Source: Chryseobacterium sp. CH21 (GTDB taxonomy: Bacteria; Bacteroidota; Bacteroidia; Flavobacteriales; Weeksellaceae). Taken from it: 64,000 nucleotides of DNA. The notes below the pieces were generated by a model. The model made no database searches and was not told the DNA's origin. It saw nothing but the letters and a program-made list of their open reading frames with translations. The translations under genes were made by a program, and so were the position numbers. Shown here piece after piece: positions 8,825 through 18,460 of this stretch. The stretch is taken from contig NZ_QICI01000041.1 of NCBI RefSeq assembly GCF_004119445.1, positions 84,218 through 148,217 on the forward strand, read 5' to 3'. How positions within the stretch are numbered: position 1 is the stretch's first letter; the number at the start of each line of letters is the position of its first letter.

Positions 8825-8862
8825 AATAAAAAGGCCGGGATCTTCCTCACGGATCCCGGCCT
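8825..8862. terminator. Terminator between the HTH gene and the RND operon
   Basis: Perfect 11-bp GC-rich stem AGGCCGGGATC (8832-8842) with GATCCCGGCCT (8852-8862). A run of A on the left gives a U tract for minus-strand transcripts of the RND operon. Confidence 0.9.
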
Positions 8863-8885
8863 CATAATGAACAAAATAAAAGAAA

Positions 8886-11800
8886 CTATATTGCTTCCTT
8901 ATGCTTTTTACGGTAGGCATAATGGAAAATGATTGGCAGTACAGTAAATGACAGCAGCATACAGATAATTAATCCCCCTACAATCATGATGGCTAAAGGT
9001 TTCTGAATTTCAGAGCCCATTCCGTTTGACATCGCTGCCGGAAGAAGTCCCATAGATCCCATCAGGGCAATCATTACCACCGGACGAATTCTGCTTTTCA
9101 CTCCCTGAGCAATAGATTCTTTGAGCGACATTCTGTTTTGCAGATTTTCTTTCATGACACCGATCAGAACGATACCGTCTATGGTTGCTACTCCGAAAAG
9201 GATAATGAAACCAATTCCCGCTGAAATTCCGAAGATAGTTCCCGTAAACCAAAGGGATAAAAATCCTCCGATAAACGCAAATGCCAATGTAATAGAAGAA
9301 ATCAGCGTGTCTTTTATATTCCCGAAGTTGAAATATAACAGCATCAGAATAAGAACTAAAGAAATCGGAACCACCATAGCCAGCTGTTTTGCGGCTCTTT
9401 CTTTACTTTCAAATTCTCCGGCCCACGTCATTTTATGATTCTTCGGAAGCTTTACTTCCTTATCTACTTTCGCTTTGGCTTCTTTGATAGTACTTCCCAG
9501 ATCACGTCCTTCAATATTAAATCCAACTCCGATGTATCTGCTGTTTCCTTCACGGTAAATAAATGATGGTCCGGTATGATAATCAATGGTTGCAATTTCT
9601 TTCAGCGGAACTTTTTTATTATCCTGAGTTGGAATGAGAATATTACCCATCTTTTCAGGAGTATCTCTGTATTGTTTTTCAAACCTAAGCATTACGTCGA
9701 ACATTCTTTCTTCTTCGTAAAACTTGGTGGCAGCCTGCCCTCCGATCGTCATTTCGATAACCGCCTGTGCATCTGCTGTGGACACTCCATATTTTGCCAT
9801 CTTGGAATCGTGAAGCTGTATTCTCAACTCCGGAAGACCAATATTTTTGAAAACATTCACATCGGATATTCCCGGAACGGTTCTGATGGAATTGGCTACT
9901 TTATTGGCGTAATTTTCAAGTTCGAAAAGATCATTTCCAAAAATTTTAATCACAAGCGGCGCTTTTACTCCTGCTACATATTCTTCCACGTTATCCTGAA
10001 TCGGCTGGCTGAATCCAAAATTAATTCCCGGATATTTTTCAAGAGAAACTCTCATTTCTTCAAGGAGTTCTTCTTTGGATATCTTTTTCTTCCATTCATT
10101 CTCCGGCTTCAACTGAATATTGAATTCAATATTAAAAAATCCGGTGGGATCTGTTCCATCATTCGGTCGGCCAGTTTGAGTCATCACAAATTTCACTTCA
10201 TCATATTTCATGAGGATCTCCTTCATCTCTTTAGTCAATCGTACAGATTCATCCAAATTGACACTGTTTGGAAGTGTTGCTCTTACGTAAATTGCGCCTT
10301 CATTTAGTTTAGGTAAAAATTCAGATCCATAATTGGAGAATCTCCATCCGCAAACAGCAAGCAAAGCAACGAAACCAATGATAAATCCTTTTTTGTGACG
10401 GTCACTGAATTCGTAAATTCTATAGATATTAACTCTGAAGAATCTTGAAATAAAGTTTTCTTTCTCTTCAATATTTTTAGTCAATAACAGTTTACACATT
10501 GCCGGAACATAAGTCAAGCTTAAGATCAACGATCCTAATAATGCATATCCCAATGTAAATGCTAATGGAGAGAACATTTTCCCTTCTACTTTCTGGAAAG
10601 AGAAAATCGGCATCAGAGCAACGATAAGAATCAACAGGGCAAAGAAAATATAGCTTGCCACACTTCCTGTGCTTTTCTTGATAATTCCCAGTTTTGAAAT
10701 TTTATTGAATCTCCGCAGTCCTATCTTTTTTGCCTTAAGTTCGAGGCCGACAAAGACATGTTCTACAATCACCAGTGTTCCTTCCAGAAGCAACCCAAAG
10801 TCAAGTGCTCCCATGGAAATCAGGTTGGCTGGCAGACCCTGAATTTTCAACATAATAATAGCAAACAGAAAAGCTAAAGGAATTACTGATGCTACAATGA
10901 AAGTGGTTCTCCAATTGTAAAGAAAAATAAATACAATGATAGAAACCAGAATAACTCCTTCAATAAGGTTTTTGGAAACGGTATGAACCGTTGTGTTCAC
11001 AAGCTCTGTACGGTCGATGATCGGAACAATCTGTACATCACCGGGAAGTTCTCCACCATTCAGTTCTTCTATTCTGTCTTTCAGTCTTGCAATGACTTCA
11101 CTAGGGTTTTCACCTCGAAGCATGATCACAATTCCTTCTACAACATCATTGTCTTTGTTATATCCTACCTGTCCTAATCTAGGTTTCGCAGAAACTTTTA
11201 CTTCTGCTACGTGTTTCACCAGAATAGGGGTAGAACCTTTTACCTCGATCTGAATATTCTCAATATCTTCTTTTCTCTCCAAAAGACCAATCCCCCGCAC
11301 TACATAAGCCTGATCACCTTTTGCTACTACATCTCCTCCTACATTGATATTACTCTTCGAAACCGCTTCATACACATCCAGGGGGGAAAGGTCGTAATTG
11401 TGTAATTCCGTAGGATTTATTTTTATTTCATAAGTTTTTTCTTCTCCACCAAAACTTACCACATCTGCCACACCGGGAACGGCAAGCAATTCTCTTTCCA
11501 CCACCCAATCCTGGATTGCTGTAACTTCTTTAATGGGAAGTTTACTCTTGATAATATACCTGTAAATTTCACCGGTAGCTCCTGACGGAGGCTCAATGCT
11601 GTAATCTGCTCCCGCTGGAAGATTTACATTTCCCAGTTTATTGGCGGCATACTGCTGGGCATAAAAATCATTCACATGATCATCAAAAATCACCGTTACC
11701 ACAGATAATCCGAATAAGGAAATAGAACGTACCGAAGTTTTGTTCGGGATGGCATTCATTTCTTTAGAAATGGGTAATGTGACAAATTTTTCTATTTCTT

Positions 11801-11984
11801 CAGCACTTCTGCCGGGCCATTGGGTAATGACTCTTACCCTTGTATTCGTTACATCCGGAAATGCTTCAATGGGAGTATGCATGTAGGAATAGATTCCTCC
11901 GGCCAGCAAAAGAAAAGTTCCCAACAGAACAATCAATGAGTTTTTTAAAGAGAAGGAAACTATATTCTGTACAAATTTTCGCAT
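8886..11984 (-). CDS. Heavy-metal efflux RND pump (CusA/CzcA family)
   Basis: 1032 residues, the usual length for heavy-metal RND pumps. Proton-driven inner-membrane trimer exporting metal ions through a fusion protein and a TolC-like channel. Twelve hydrophobic segments arranged as 1+5 / 1+5 around two large periplasmic loops are visible. The TM4 signature is Asp395-Phe-Gly, then Leu-Leu-Leu-Glu401-Gly-Thr, close to the CzcA DFG...DGA pattern but with Glu in place of Asp. Which metal it exports (Zn/Co/Cd or Cu/Ag) cannot be settled from sequence. Overlaps the fusion-protein stop by one base (ATG/TAA junction at 11984), so translation is probably coupled. Confidence 0.95.
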   Translation of the reverse strand: MRKFVQNIVSFSLKNSLIVLLGTFLLLAGGIYSYMHTPIEAFPDVTNTRVRVITQWPGRSAEEIEKFVTLPISKEMNAIPNKTSVRSISLFGLSVVTVIFDDHVNDFYAQQYAANKLGNVNLPAGADYSIEPPSGATGEIYRYIIKSKLPIKEVTAIQDWVVERELLAVPGVADVVSFGGEEKTYEIKINPTELHNYDLSPLDVYEAVSKSNINVGGDVVAKGDQAYVVRGIGLLERKEDIENIQIEVKGSTPILVKHVAEVKVSAKPRLGQVGYNKDNDVVEGIVIMLRGENPSEVIARLKDRIEELNGGELPGDVQIVPIIDRTELVNTTVHTVSKNLIEGVILVSIIVFIFLYNWRTTFIVASVIPLAFLFAIIMLKIQGLPANLISMGALDFGLLLEGTLVIVEHVFVGLELKAKKIGLRRFNKISKLGIIKKSTGSVASYIFFALLILIVALMPIFSFQKVEGKMFSPLAFTLGYALLGSLILSLTYVPAMCKLLLTKNIEEKENFISRFFRVNIYRIYEFSDRHKKGFIIGFVALLAVCGWRFSNYGSEFLPKLNEGAIYVRATLPNSVNLDESVRLTKEMKEILMKYDEVKFVMTQTGRPNDGTDPTGFFNIEFNIQLKPENEWKKKISKEELLEEMRVSLEKYPGINFGFSQPIQDNVEEYVAGVKAPLVIKIFGNDLFELENYANKVANSIRTVPGISDVNVFKNIGLPELRIQLHDSKMAKYGVSTADAQAVIEMTIGGQAATKFYEEERMFDVMLRFEKQYRDTPEKMGNILIPTQDNKKVPLKEIATIDYHTGPSFIYREGNSRYIGVGFNIEGRDLGSTIKEAKAKVDKEVKLPKNHKMTWAGEFESKERAAKQLAMVVPISLVLILMLLYFNFGNIKDTLISSITLAFAFIGGFLSLWFTGTIFGISAGIGFIILFGVATIDGIVLIGVMKENLQNRMSLKESIAQGVKSRIRPVVMIALMGSMGLLPAAMSNGMGSEIQKPLAIMIVGGLIICMLLSFTVLPIIFHYAYRKKHKEAI

Positions 11985-13099
11985 TACTTCGTGGAGTTAT
12001 TTAATTGGCTTTTCAGGTTTTCATAAATCAGCAGCCCGTTGGAAGCAATGACATTTTCACCTGGTTTTAAATTTCCTTCTACATAAATATACTGGCTGTT
12101 GGAAGCAATTTCCGTTACGGGTCTGATCTCAAGCTCACAGTCTTTTTTATATACAACCACATAGCTTTGGTTGTTATCAAAGATCAAAGCCTTTGCAGGA
12201 ATCGCCAATGCACTTTTGTTTTGTGAATTGATGGGCAATACAACATCTGTAGACATTCCCGGTCTCAGCTTCATTCCGTTATTATCCATTATAATTTTAG
12301 CTTTCAGTACTCTTTCATTTTCATTAAAAACCTGAGAGATATTGTTGATCTTCCCTGAAAAACTGTCATCAGGATAAGCAAGTGTTTTGACCACTACTGG
12401 TTGATCCACATAAACATGTCTCATATTGGTAGCATATACATTGGCCATTACCCATACTTTATCCAGATTGGAAATGGTAAACAGTTGATCTCCTCCTGCA
12501 GTCACAGGCATTCCTTTGGAAATATTCTTTGAAATAACATATCCGTCTGCCGGCGCTTTTATCTGAATGGTATTTCCTCCCGCTGAATACAACTGCATAT
12601 TTTTCTGCGTCTTGGAAATATTGGATTGCAGTATGGCTACCTCAGAACGTGCTTCCTGCAAGTCTTTCTGAGAGGCAATATCATCTTTATACATGGCTTC
12701 TACGGAAGACAGTTTTCTTTTCGCAACCGCCAGCTGAGCCTGCAAAGTCTGAGTATCATCCTGCATTTCATTCACAGCCGTACTTTTTACACTTGCCAGT
12801 GTTTGCCCTTTTTTCACGTAATCACCGAGGGAGAAGTAAGTATCCATTACAACACCGTCCACCAGACTTACAAAGGGAACCGTTTTATCCGAATTACTTT
12901 CCACTTCTCCGGTAAGGGTAATGCTTTCTTCTATGGGAAGCATTTCTGCTTTAGCCAGTTTAATATCTTTTTTAAGTTCTTTGCTGATGCAGTAGCCTTT
13001 TTCAGCTTCTTTATTGTCTTGTTTTCCGGCACAGCCTGTAAAAATCATGAGGGCAGACAGGTAAGCCGCAGCAATGTATTGGGTAATATTTTTGTTCAT
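11984..13099 (-). CDS. RND efflux periplasmic adaptor (membrane fusion protein)
   Basis: 371 residues. Lipoprotein signal ending FTGC (about Cys23). Domains in order: N-terminal beta-barrel strand, lipoyl half-motif (VDGVVMDTYFSLGDYVKKGQTLASV), alpha-helical hairpin about 105-165, second lipoyl half (IKAPADGYVISKNISKGMPVTAGG), beta-barrel and membrane-proximal domains. Links the RND pump to the outer-membrane channel. It lacks the Met/His-rich N-terminal metal-chaperone segment of E. coli CusB. Middle gene of the efflux operon. Confidence 0.93.
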   Translation of the reverse strand: MNKNITQYIAAAYLSALMIFTGCAGKQDNKEAEKGYCISKELKKDIKLAKAEMLPIEESITLTGEVESNSDKTVPFVSLVDGVVMDTYFSLGDYVKKGQTLASVKSTAVNEMQDDTQTLQAQLAVAKRKLSSVEAMYKDDIASQKDLQEARSEVAILQSNISKTQKNMQLYSAGGNTIQIKAPADGYVISKNISKGMPVTAGGDQLFTISNLDKVWVMANVYATNMRHVYVDQPVVVKTLAYPDDSFSGKINNISQVFNENERVLKAKIIMDNNGMKLRPGMSTDVVLPINSQNKSALAIPAKALIFDNNQSYVVVYKKDCELEIRPVTEIASNSQYIYVEGNLKPGENVIASNGLLIYENLKSQLNNSTK

Positions 13100-13102
13100 A
13101 TC

Positions 13103-14377
13103 TTATAAATCTTGTCCTACAACATACTGCAGGTTTTCGTAGTATTGATTCAATTCTTTTTTAGTATCCAGGATGATCATTTTATTTCCGATGTAGGTAT
13201 CCAGAAAATCCATGTATTCCAGCATGCTGATATTTCTTAGTCTGAAGTTTTTCTCATGGCTCACCAGCAGACCGTCCAGCGTAGATTCATAGTTTTCATC
13301 AATCTCTTCTGAAACCTGCTGTGTTCTGATATAGTTCCTGAAAACAGAGACAATTTCGTTCTCGGATTTCAGCATATTTTTGCGGGTTTCCAGCTTGCTT
13401 TTCTCAATCTCAAGTTTAGCTTCCTGGATATTTCCTTTATTACGATCGAAAATGGGAAGATCCATGGAAACACCCAGTCCTATAAAGTCTTTCATTATAT
13501 TTCCTCCGCGGTCGTATCCAATAGAAACAGCGACATCGGGAGTTTTCATCGCATTTTGAATTTCCAGATTTTTGGCGGCGTGTTTCTCTTTATTTTTCGA
13601 AATCATAATATCGGGGCGGTTTTCTTTTGCTTTTTCCATCCATTGTGCAACCTCAAATTCTGAAAGTTGTTTTTCAGGCATAACAAATGAATCTGTTATC
13701 ACCAGATAAGACTGGGAAGGCAGCATCAATAGGGCCTTAAGCTCTACCTGCTGATCTTCTATTTCCTGTTTTAATGAAATCAGTTTCTTTTTAAATTCAA
13801 TTTCCTGCGCTTTTAAGCGGACGTACTCAGCTTTGCTGATATTCCCGAGGTTTAATTGATTATTATAGGATTTCGTTAATTTCTCAATGGAAGCAATTTG
13901 CCCCTGATAGATTTTCTGCTGTTCCTGATTGTAAAGTATATCGGTAATGGTATTTCGGAGTGTTTTTTTAAGTTCACGCAAAACTTCCTGCAGTTCATAC
14001 TTCTCTCCTTCCACTTCTATTTTCTGGAGTTCAATATTTTTTCGTCTTTTACCTGCAGTCTGAATCACCTGTTCTATCTCCGCAGAAATCTGGGTGTTCT
14101 TTCCCCAGTTTCCAATAAGAGCGGGCTGCTCCTCTATGTCATAAGTTCTCCATAGATTCACTTCACTGATGCTTAATTTGGGATTAGGCCAGTATTTAGC
14201 CTGAACAGTTCTTGCTTCGGCTTGTGAAATTTCAAGCTTCTGAGCAATAAGGTCTAAGTTTTTAGCCAAAAAGATAGTCTCAGCTTCCTTTCTGCCAATT
14301 TTCAGGGTATCTGAAATCTGTGCTGAAAAGAAACTGAAACAATGAATATAAAATAGTGTAAAAAATAGCTTCTTCAA
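13103..14377 (-). CDS. TolC-like outer-membrane efflux protein
   Basis: 424 residues with a signal peptide (MKKLFFTLFYIHCFSFFSAQ). Two long coiled-coil repeats (about 45-220 and 255-415) carry the OEP-family pattern, for example ARTVQAKYWPNPKLSISEVNLW and NRPDIMISKN. Forms the trimeric outer-membrane exit duct. First gene of the efflux operon, three bases ahead of the fusion-protein gene. Confidence 0.92.
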   Translation of the reverse strand: MKKLFFTLFYIHCFSFFSAQISDTLKIGRKEAETIFLAKNLDLIAQKLEISQAEARTVQAKYWPNPKLSISEVNLWRTYDIEEQPALIGNWGKNTQISAEIEQVIQTAGKRRKNIELQKIEVEGEKYELQEVLRELKKTLRNTITDILYNQEQQKIYQGQIASIEKLTKSYNNQLNLGNISKAEYVRLKAQEIEFKKKLISLKQEIEDQQVELKALLMLPSQSYLVITDSFVMPEKQLSEFEVAQWMEKAKENRPDIMISKNKEKHAAKNLEIQNAMKTPDVAVSIGYDRGGNIMKDFIGLGVSMDLPIFDRNKGNIQEAKLEIEKSKLETRKNMLKSENEIVSVFRNYIRTQQVSEEIDENYESTLDGLLVSHEKNFRLRNISMLEYMDFLDTYIGNKMIILDTKKELNQYYENLQYVVGQDL

Positions 14378-14397
14378 GGTCTTTTATTTTAAGACCA

Positions 14398-14405
14398 CAA
14401 AGCTA
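14398..14405 (-). promoter_or_regulatory. Putative -7 box of the metal-efflux operon
   Basis: TAGCTTTG on the minus strand fits TAnnTTTG, 20 bp before the outer-membrane gene. No TTG lies at -33. A missing -33 fits dependence on an activator such as the adjacent response regulator, but the binding site is not identified. Confidence 0.45.
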
Positions 14406-14588
14406 TCTGTCTCATATTAGAGGGAATTGTAAAGAGAATTAAAATTCGGTTAGTTCAACATTAGAGTTTGATTAGAACTTTTTTATTCCCGGGAATTGTG
14501 CTTGAATTAATATGTTTTGGCTAAAACCAAAGGATGTTAAATGTATTTCTTAAGCGGATTAAAACCCACTCCTATTGAATATTTAAAT

Positions 14589-14680
14589 CTCTCACAGATT
14601 TCACGGATGACACAGATTTTTTTAAGATTTAAAATGAATCTAAAATCATCAATCTGCGAGATCTGGGAAATCTGTGGGAG
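14589..14680. repeat. Palindromic intergenic repeat (CACAGATTTC family)
   Basis: A left arm at 14591-14618 (CTCACAGATTTCACGGATGA and on) is the imperfect reverse complement of a right arm at 14651-14680 (AATCTGCGAGATCTGGGAAA and on). The arms share CACAGATTTC and CAGATT. Together they would fold into a stem of about 30 bp with an AT-rich loop. It resembles short MITE/REP-like elements common between flavobacterial genes; copy number cannot be judged here. Confidence 0.6.
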
Positions 14681-14686
14681 AAAAAA

Positions 14687-16047
14687 TCAAGAATTAACAG
14701 GAAATTCTAGGAGAACGCTTGTTCCAATATTAATAGCAGAATCAATTTTCATCGCAATATGATGATGATCAAAGATACTTTTTGAAAGGGATAAACCAAT
14801 TCCACTGCCTTTCACAGTATCTACATTTTTCCTCGGTAAAAAGTTTCAGCTATTTTCACAAGATCATCTGACGGAATTCCTCTCCCTTCGTCCTTTACCT
14901 CAATATACAACCGATTATTCTTTTCTGATAATGTAATCACAACAGGTTTATCAAAGGAATATTTGATCGCATTTTCTACAATATTATACAATGCAAGATA
15001 GAGCAGCGTTTCATTTCCAGGGAACTCCAGCAAAGCAGGTTGGGTTACCTGAAGCTGTATTTTAATAGATGAATTCTTTTCTTTTGCCTTAGGTTCCAGC
15101 TTCTCATAGATCTTCCAGATCAGCTCATCTACTCTCATTGGCTTGTGAGAAGATTCCAATTTTGTCATTCCGGACATCAACAACAGATTGTTGAGAATCT
15201 TTTCAATCTCATATACGTTTTCCAATGACTCTTTTGCCACTTCCCTATATTCTTCTGGTGTACGGTCTTTTTGAGCAAACACTTCAAGATTTCCGGAAAT
15301 AGCAGCCAAAGGTGTTTTAAATTCATGGGAAACGTAGTTAATAAAATTCTGCTGCAGGAGCACATTTTCAGAAATTCTTCCCAGCAGTTTATTATAGGAT
15401 TTTATCAGATCTTCAATCTCGTCATTGGTATTGGTTGAAGTAATTGCGTTGGAAATATTATTGTAATCTACCTTATTGATTCGTTCTACAACATTTGAAA
15501 TAGGTTTATAAACCACTTTGGAAAGATATCTGCTCAGAAAGTAAATAGCCAGCAGCCCAATCAGCAATACAGAAAGCATGATAATTGCCAACCTCAATAT
15601 CTGTGATTGAAATGAATCGTTGGAAGATTTCACGAAAACCACAAAATCGCCCTGATTATCCGGATAAAAAATCCCATAATAGAATTGATTATCAGACATG
15701 AACTGTATCCCTTTATTATTTCGGACGGACTGCAAATGAGAAGGTTTTATATTCTTATCATTCAGGTTATGCCCAAAAGTCACCTCGTTATTCTGGTTGT
15801 AAACCGCTACTCTGTTATTCTGGATCAGGTAATTGTATTCCTTTTTGATCTGAGCATGTCGGTCTTTCGGAAGCTCATCCTTTTCAAGATAATAAATAGC
15901 AGAAATAAGAGCCGTATTTCGCAGTTTTTCAAAATAAAAAATCTTGGTACTGTCATAATACGCAAAAAATATCACCGCCGATGTGATGATAGAAACAATG
16001 CCGAATGAAAGGCTTGAAATAAGGGTAAACCTGTTTCTGAGCGTCAT
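14687..16047 (-). pseudogene. Metal-responsive sensor histidine kinase, frame broken near its 3' end
   Basis: Open to 14821 as 408 residues: TM1 about 10-30, periplasmic loop 31-150, TM2 151-172, HAMP, HisKA with His241 in NYVSHEFKTPLAAI, N-box NIVENAIKYS, G1 box DEGRGIP, then stops at YRGKM. Adding one A to the run of five (plus-strand T run 14826-14830) continues the frame as YRGKNVDTVKGSGIGLSLSK, restoring the G2 box, and ends at a TGA at 14687-14689. CusS-like role, pairing with the regulator whose stop is 2 bp upstream. The break is a real mutation or, more likely, a homopolymer sequencing error. As written, the kinase would lack part of its ATP lid. Confidence 0.85.
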
Positions 16048-16049
16048 TT

Positions 16050-16724
16050 TCAGTCCTTGATCAAATATCCGGTTCCTTTTACCGTATGAATAATTTTCTG
16101 TTCTGTCTCATCAATCTTATTCCGGACGTAGGAAATATAAACATCCACTACATTCGTTGAATTATCAAAATCAATCCCCCATACCTTATGTAAAATCTGA
16201 GTTCTGCTCAGCACCTTATTTTTATTCTCCATCAGAAAAGTAAAAAGTTTGTACTCTGTAGGGGAAAGTTCTATTTCTTTGTCATTCTGAGTTACTTTAT
16301 GAAGATCAGTATCAATGACGATATTTCCGCATGATAAATATTGATCCTCCTTCTGATAGCTCATTTTATTTCTTCTGGTTAAGGCTTTAATTCTTGAAAT
16401 CAGTTCCTCAAAATGAAAAGGTTTTGATAAATAATCATCAGCTCCCATATCCAGCATTTTGATTTTATCATCAGGACTGTTTAAGGCGCTTAAAACTAAA
16501 ATCGGGGTATAATTTCCTTTAAATCTGATGATCTGGGTAAGCTGCATTCCATCCAGTCCGGGAAGCATGATGTCCATTAAAATAATATCAAAATCATAGG
16601 TATGAATAAGTTCACGTGCCTTTTCTCCGGAATCTGCAAGGGTCATATTATATCCAGCCTCGGAAAGGCCTTTTATCAGGAAATTGCTGATTCTTTGATC
16701 ATCTTCTACCAACAAAATATTCAT
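16050..16724 (-). CDS. OmpR/PhoB-family response regulator
   Basis: 224 residues. Receiver domain 1-115 with acidic pair Glu7-Asp8, phospho-acceptor Asp51 (IILMDIMLPGLDG), Thr/Ser switch (LVLSALN) and Lys101 (LSKPF). Winged-helix DNA-binding domain about 125-224 (LSPTEYKLFTFLMENKNKVLSRTQILHKVWG). Cytoplasmic transcription factor. It directly precedes the kinase and lies next to the RND efflux operon, the arrangement of CusRS/CzcRS systems, so it probably activates efflux in response to metals. Confidence 0.94.
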   Translation of the reverse strand: MNILLVEDDQRISNFLIKGLSEAGYNMTLADSGEKARELIHTYDFDIILMDIMLPGLDGMQLTQIIRFKGNYTPILVLSALNSPDDKIKMLDMGADDYLSKPFHFEELISRIKALTRRNKMSYQKEDQYLSCGNIVIDTDLHKVTQNDKEIELSPTEYKLFTFLMENKNKVLSRTQILHKVWGIDFDNSTNVVDVYISYVRNKIDETEQKIIHTVKGTGYLIKD

Positions 16725-16769
16725 AAGTCTCTGAAATTTCCCATAAATATAAGTAATCTAATTAAGAAA

Positions 16770-16928
16770 GGAAGCTGGAGGCTGGAAGAGAGAGGTAATG
16801 GAATTTTATAAAGCAATTGTTTCCATTTTATTCACCTTTAAAAAAAATATTGAATTTAATTGTAAGAAAACAGTCAGTTCCTATCTGTCCAAAAGGAACT
16901 TCCAGCATCCCTCTTCATTCTTCCAGCC
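16770..16928. repeat. Intergenic element with GGAAGCTGGA-type ends
   Basis: The left end GGAAGCTGGAGGCTGGAAGA and the right end (CTTCCAGC at 16899 and TCTTCCAGCC at 16919-16928) are mostly inverted copies of each other around an AT-rich 110-bp centre. A similar arrangement is at 61820-61970. Probably a small non-coding repeat family. Confidence 0.45.
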
Positions 16929-16948
16929 TTTTTTCATAATTTTGGAAG

Positions 16949-18448
16949 ATGATATATTTAATTATTGGGTTGATTGCCGGCGGTGTACTTGGAGCAGTTA
17001 TATTATATTTTGTATTGAAATCATCAATGGTTTCAAGAAGTTCTTATGATACACTGAACACCTTATCTATAAAAACTCAGTCTGATCTTGACAATTCATA
17101 TCTGAAAATTCAGGAACTTAATCAAATTATCAGTAAAGAGAAAGAATCTAATATGCTGCAGCAGGATCTTTTGGATGATCTGAAAAATGAATTCTCTAAA
17201 ATCTCTGCCGAATATTTTTCATTAAATACTCAGTTTCAGGAATTAAAACAAACCAATCAGAGACAGACCTCTCAGATAGACACCCATATTCTTGAAAAAC
17301 AGACCCTTTTTGACAAAAACTCTGAGCTTTCTGCAAAAAATGAAGGTCTTCAACAATCTCTTGATACTCAGAAAGAAGAAATTGTTAAGATTCAGGAAGA
17401 TTCTAAACTTCAGTTTGAAAACCTTGCCAATAAAATTTTAGAAGAAAAAACAGAAAAGTTTACCACTCTTAACCAAAATAATTTAAAAAACATCCTTGAA
17501 CCTTTTCAGGAGAAAATCGCTGACTTAAAAAACAAAGTCAATGAGGCTTACGAAAAGGAAAATAAAGAACGATTTTACCTTGCAGAAAAAGTGAAAGAAC
17601 TGGCAGAACTGAACCAGCAGATTTCCGATGATGCCAAAAAACTGACCCGTGCCCTGAAAGGAGAAAGCAAAACTCAGGGGAACTGGGGTGAGATGATTCT
17701 GGAAAGTATTCTTGAAAAATCAGGATTGGTAAAAGGAAGAGAATATTTCCTTGAGCACGAATTGCGTGATGAAGATAACAACGCTCTATTCTCAGAATTT
17801 TCCGGAAAGAAAATGCGTCCGGATGCCGTTATAAAATATCCGGATGAAAGAAATGTCATCATCGATTCTAAAGTATCACTGACTGCTTTTACAGAATTGG
17901 TAGATGAAACCGATCCTGACGTATATGCCATCAAACTAAGCCAACACCTTGGATCTATCAAGAACCACATTTCACAACTCAGTCAAAAAGCCTATGATGA
18001 TTATGACAAATCTATGGATTTCGTGATGATGTTTATTCCGAGTGAACCAGCTTATATTGCGGCAATGCAGGCAGACCAGAACCTTTGGAACTATGCCTAT
18101 GAAAGAAGAATCCTTTTACTTAATCCAAGCAACCTAATTACTTCTCTTAAGCTTATTGCAGATCTTTGGAAACGTGAACATCAAAACAGAAACTCTATGG
18201 AGATAGCTGAACGCGGGGCCAAACTTTACGATAAATTTGTAGGTTTTGTAGACAACTTAGAGAAAGTAGGGCGAAATCTGGATCAGGCAAAAAATGTATT
18301 CAATGATGCCTACAAACAGCTCCACACCGGAAATGACAACCTTGTAATTCAGACTCAAAAACTGAAGTCATTAGGGATCAAAAATAAAAAAGACCTGCCT
18401 CAAAGTCTTATCGACAACAGCAATCTTATTGAACCATCGGAAAGCTAA
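16949..18448 (+). CDS. rmuC: RmuC-family DNA recombination protein
   Basis: 499 residues. An N-terminal transmembrane helix (MIYLIIGLIAGGVLGAVILYFVL) anchors it; residues about 35-230 are coiled coil; the RmuC nuclease-like domain follows (QGNWGEMILESILEKSGL, RPDAVIKYPDERNVIIDSKVSL, FVMMFIPSEPAYIAA). RmuC limits inversions and other rearrangements at repeats; a PD-(D/E)xK-type fold has been proposed for the family. The TAATTTTG box ends only 4 bp before the ATG, so the message may be nearly leaderless. The next gene starts 12 bp downstream. Confidence 0.93.
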   Translation: MIYLIIGLIAGGVLGAVILYFVLKSSMVSRSSYDTLNTLSIKTQSDLDNSYLKIQELNQIISKEKESNMLQQDLLDDLKNEFSKISAEYFSLNTQFQELKQTNQRQTSQIDTHILEKQTLFDKNSELSAKNEGLQQSLDTQKEEIVKIQEDSKLQFENLANKILEEKTEKFTTLNQNNLKNILEPFQEKIADLKNKVNEAYEKENKERFYLAEKVKELAELNQQISDDAKKLTRALKGESKTQGNWGEMILESILEKSGLVKGREYFLEHELRDEDNNALFSEFSGKKMRPDAVIKYPDERNVIIDSKVSLTAFTELVDETDPDVYAIKLSQHLGSIKNHISQLSQKAYDDYDKSMDFVMMFIPSEPAYIAAMQADQNLWNYAYERRILLLNPSNLITSLKLIADLWKREHQNRNSMEIAERGAKLYDKFVGFVDNLEKVGRNLDQAKNVFNDAYKQLHTGNDNLVIQTQKLKSLGIKNKKDLPQSLIDNSNLIEPSES

Positions 18449-18460
18449 ATCCTGGATTTT

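Larger units (their letters stand above)
14378..14686. other. Intergenic region between efflux operon and sensor kinase
   Basis: Contains the efflux promoter at its left side and a palindromic repeat at 14589-14680. Its right part (up to 14820) appears untranslated only because the kinase frame breaks at 14826-14830; see the kinase entry. Confidence 0.6.

Noticed and set aside
9576..10307. A 243-codon open frame on the plus strand
   Set aside because: Antisense to the RND pump gene, Phe/His/Ser-rich shadow composition, no start context, no family pattern.
12626..13108. 160-codon plus-strand frame opposite the adaptor gene
   Set aside because: Antisense shadow of a clear membrane fusion protein.
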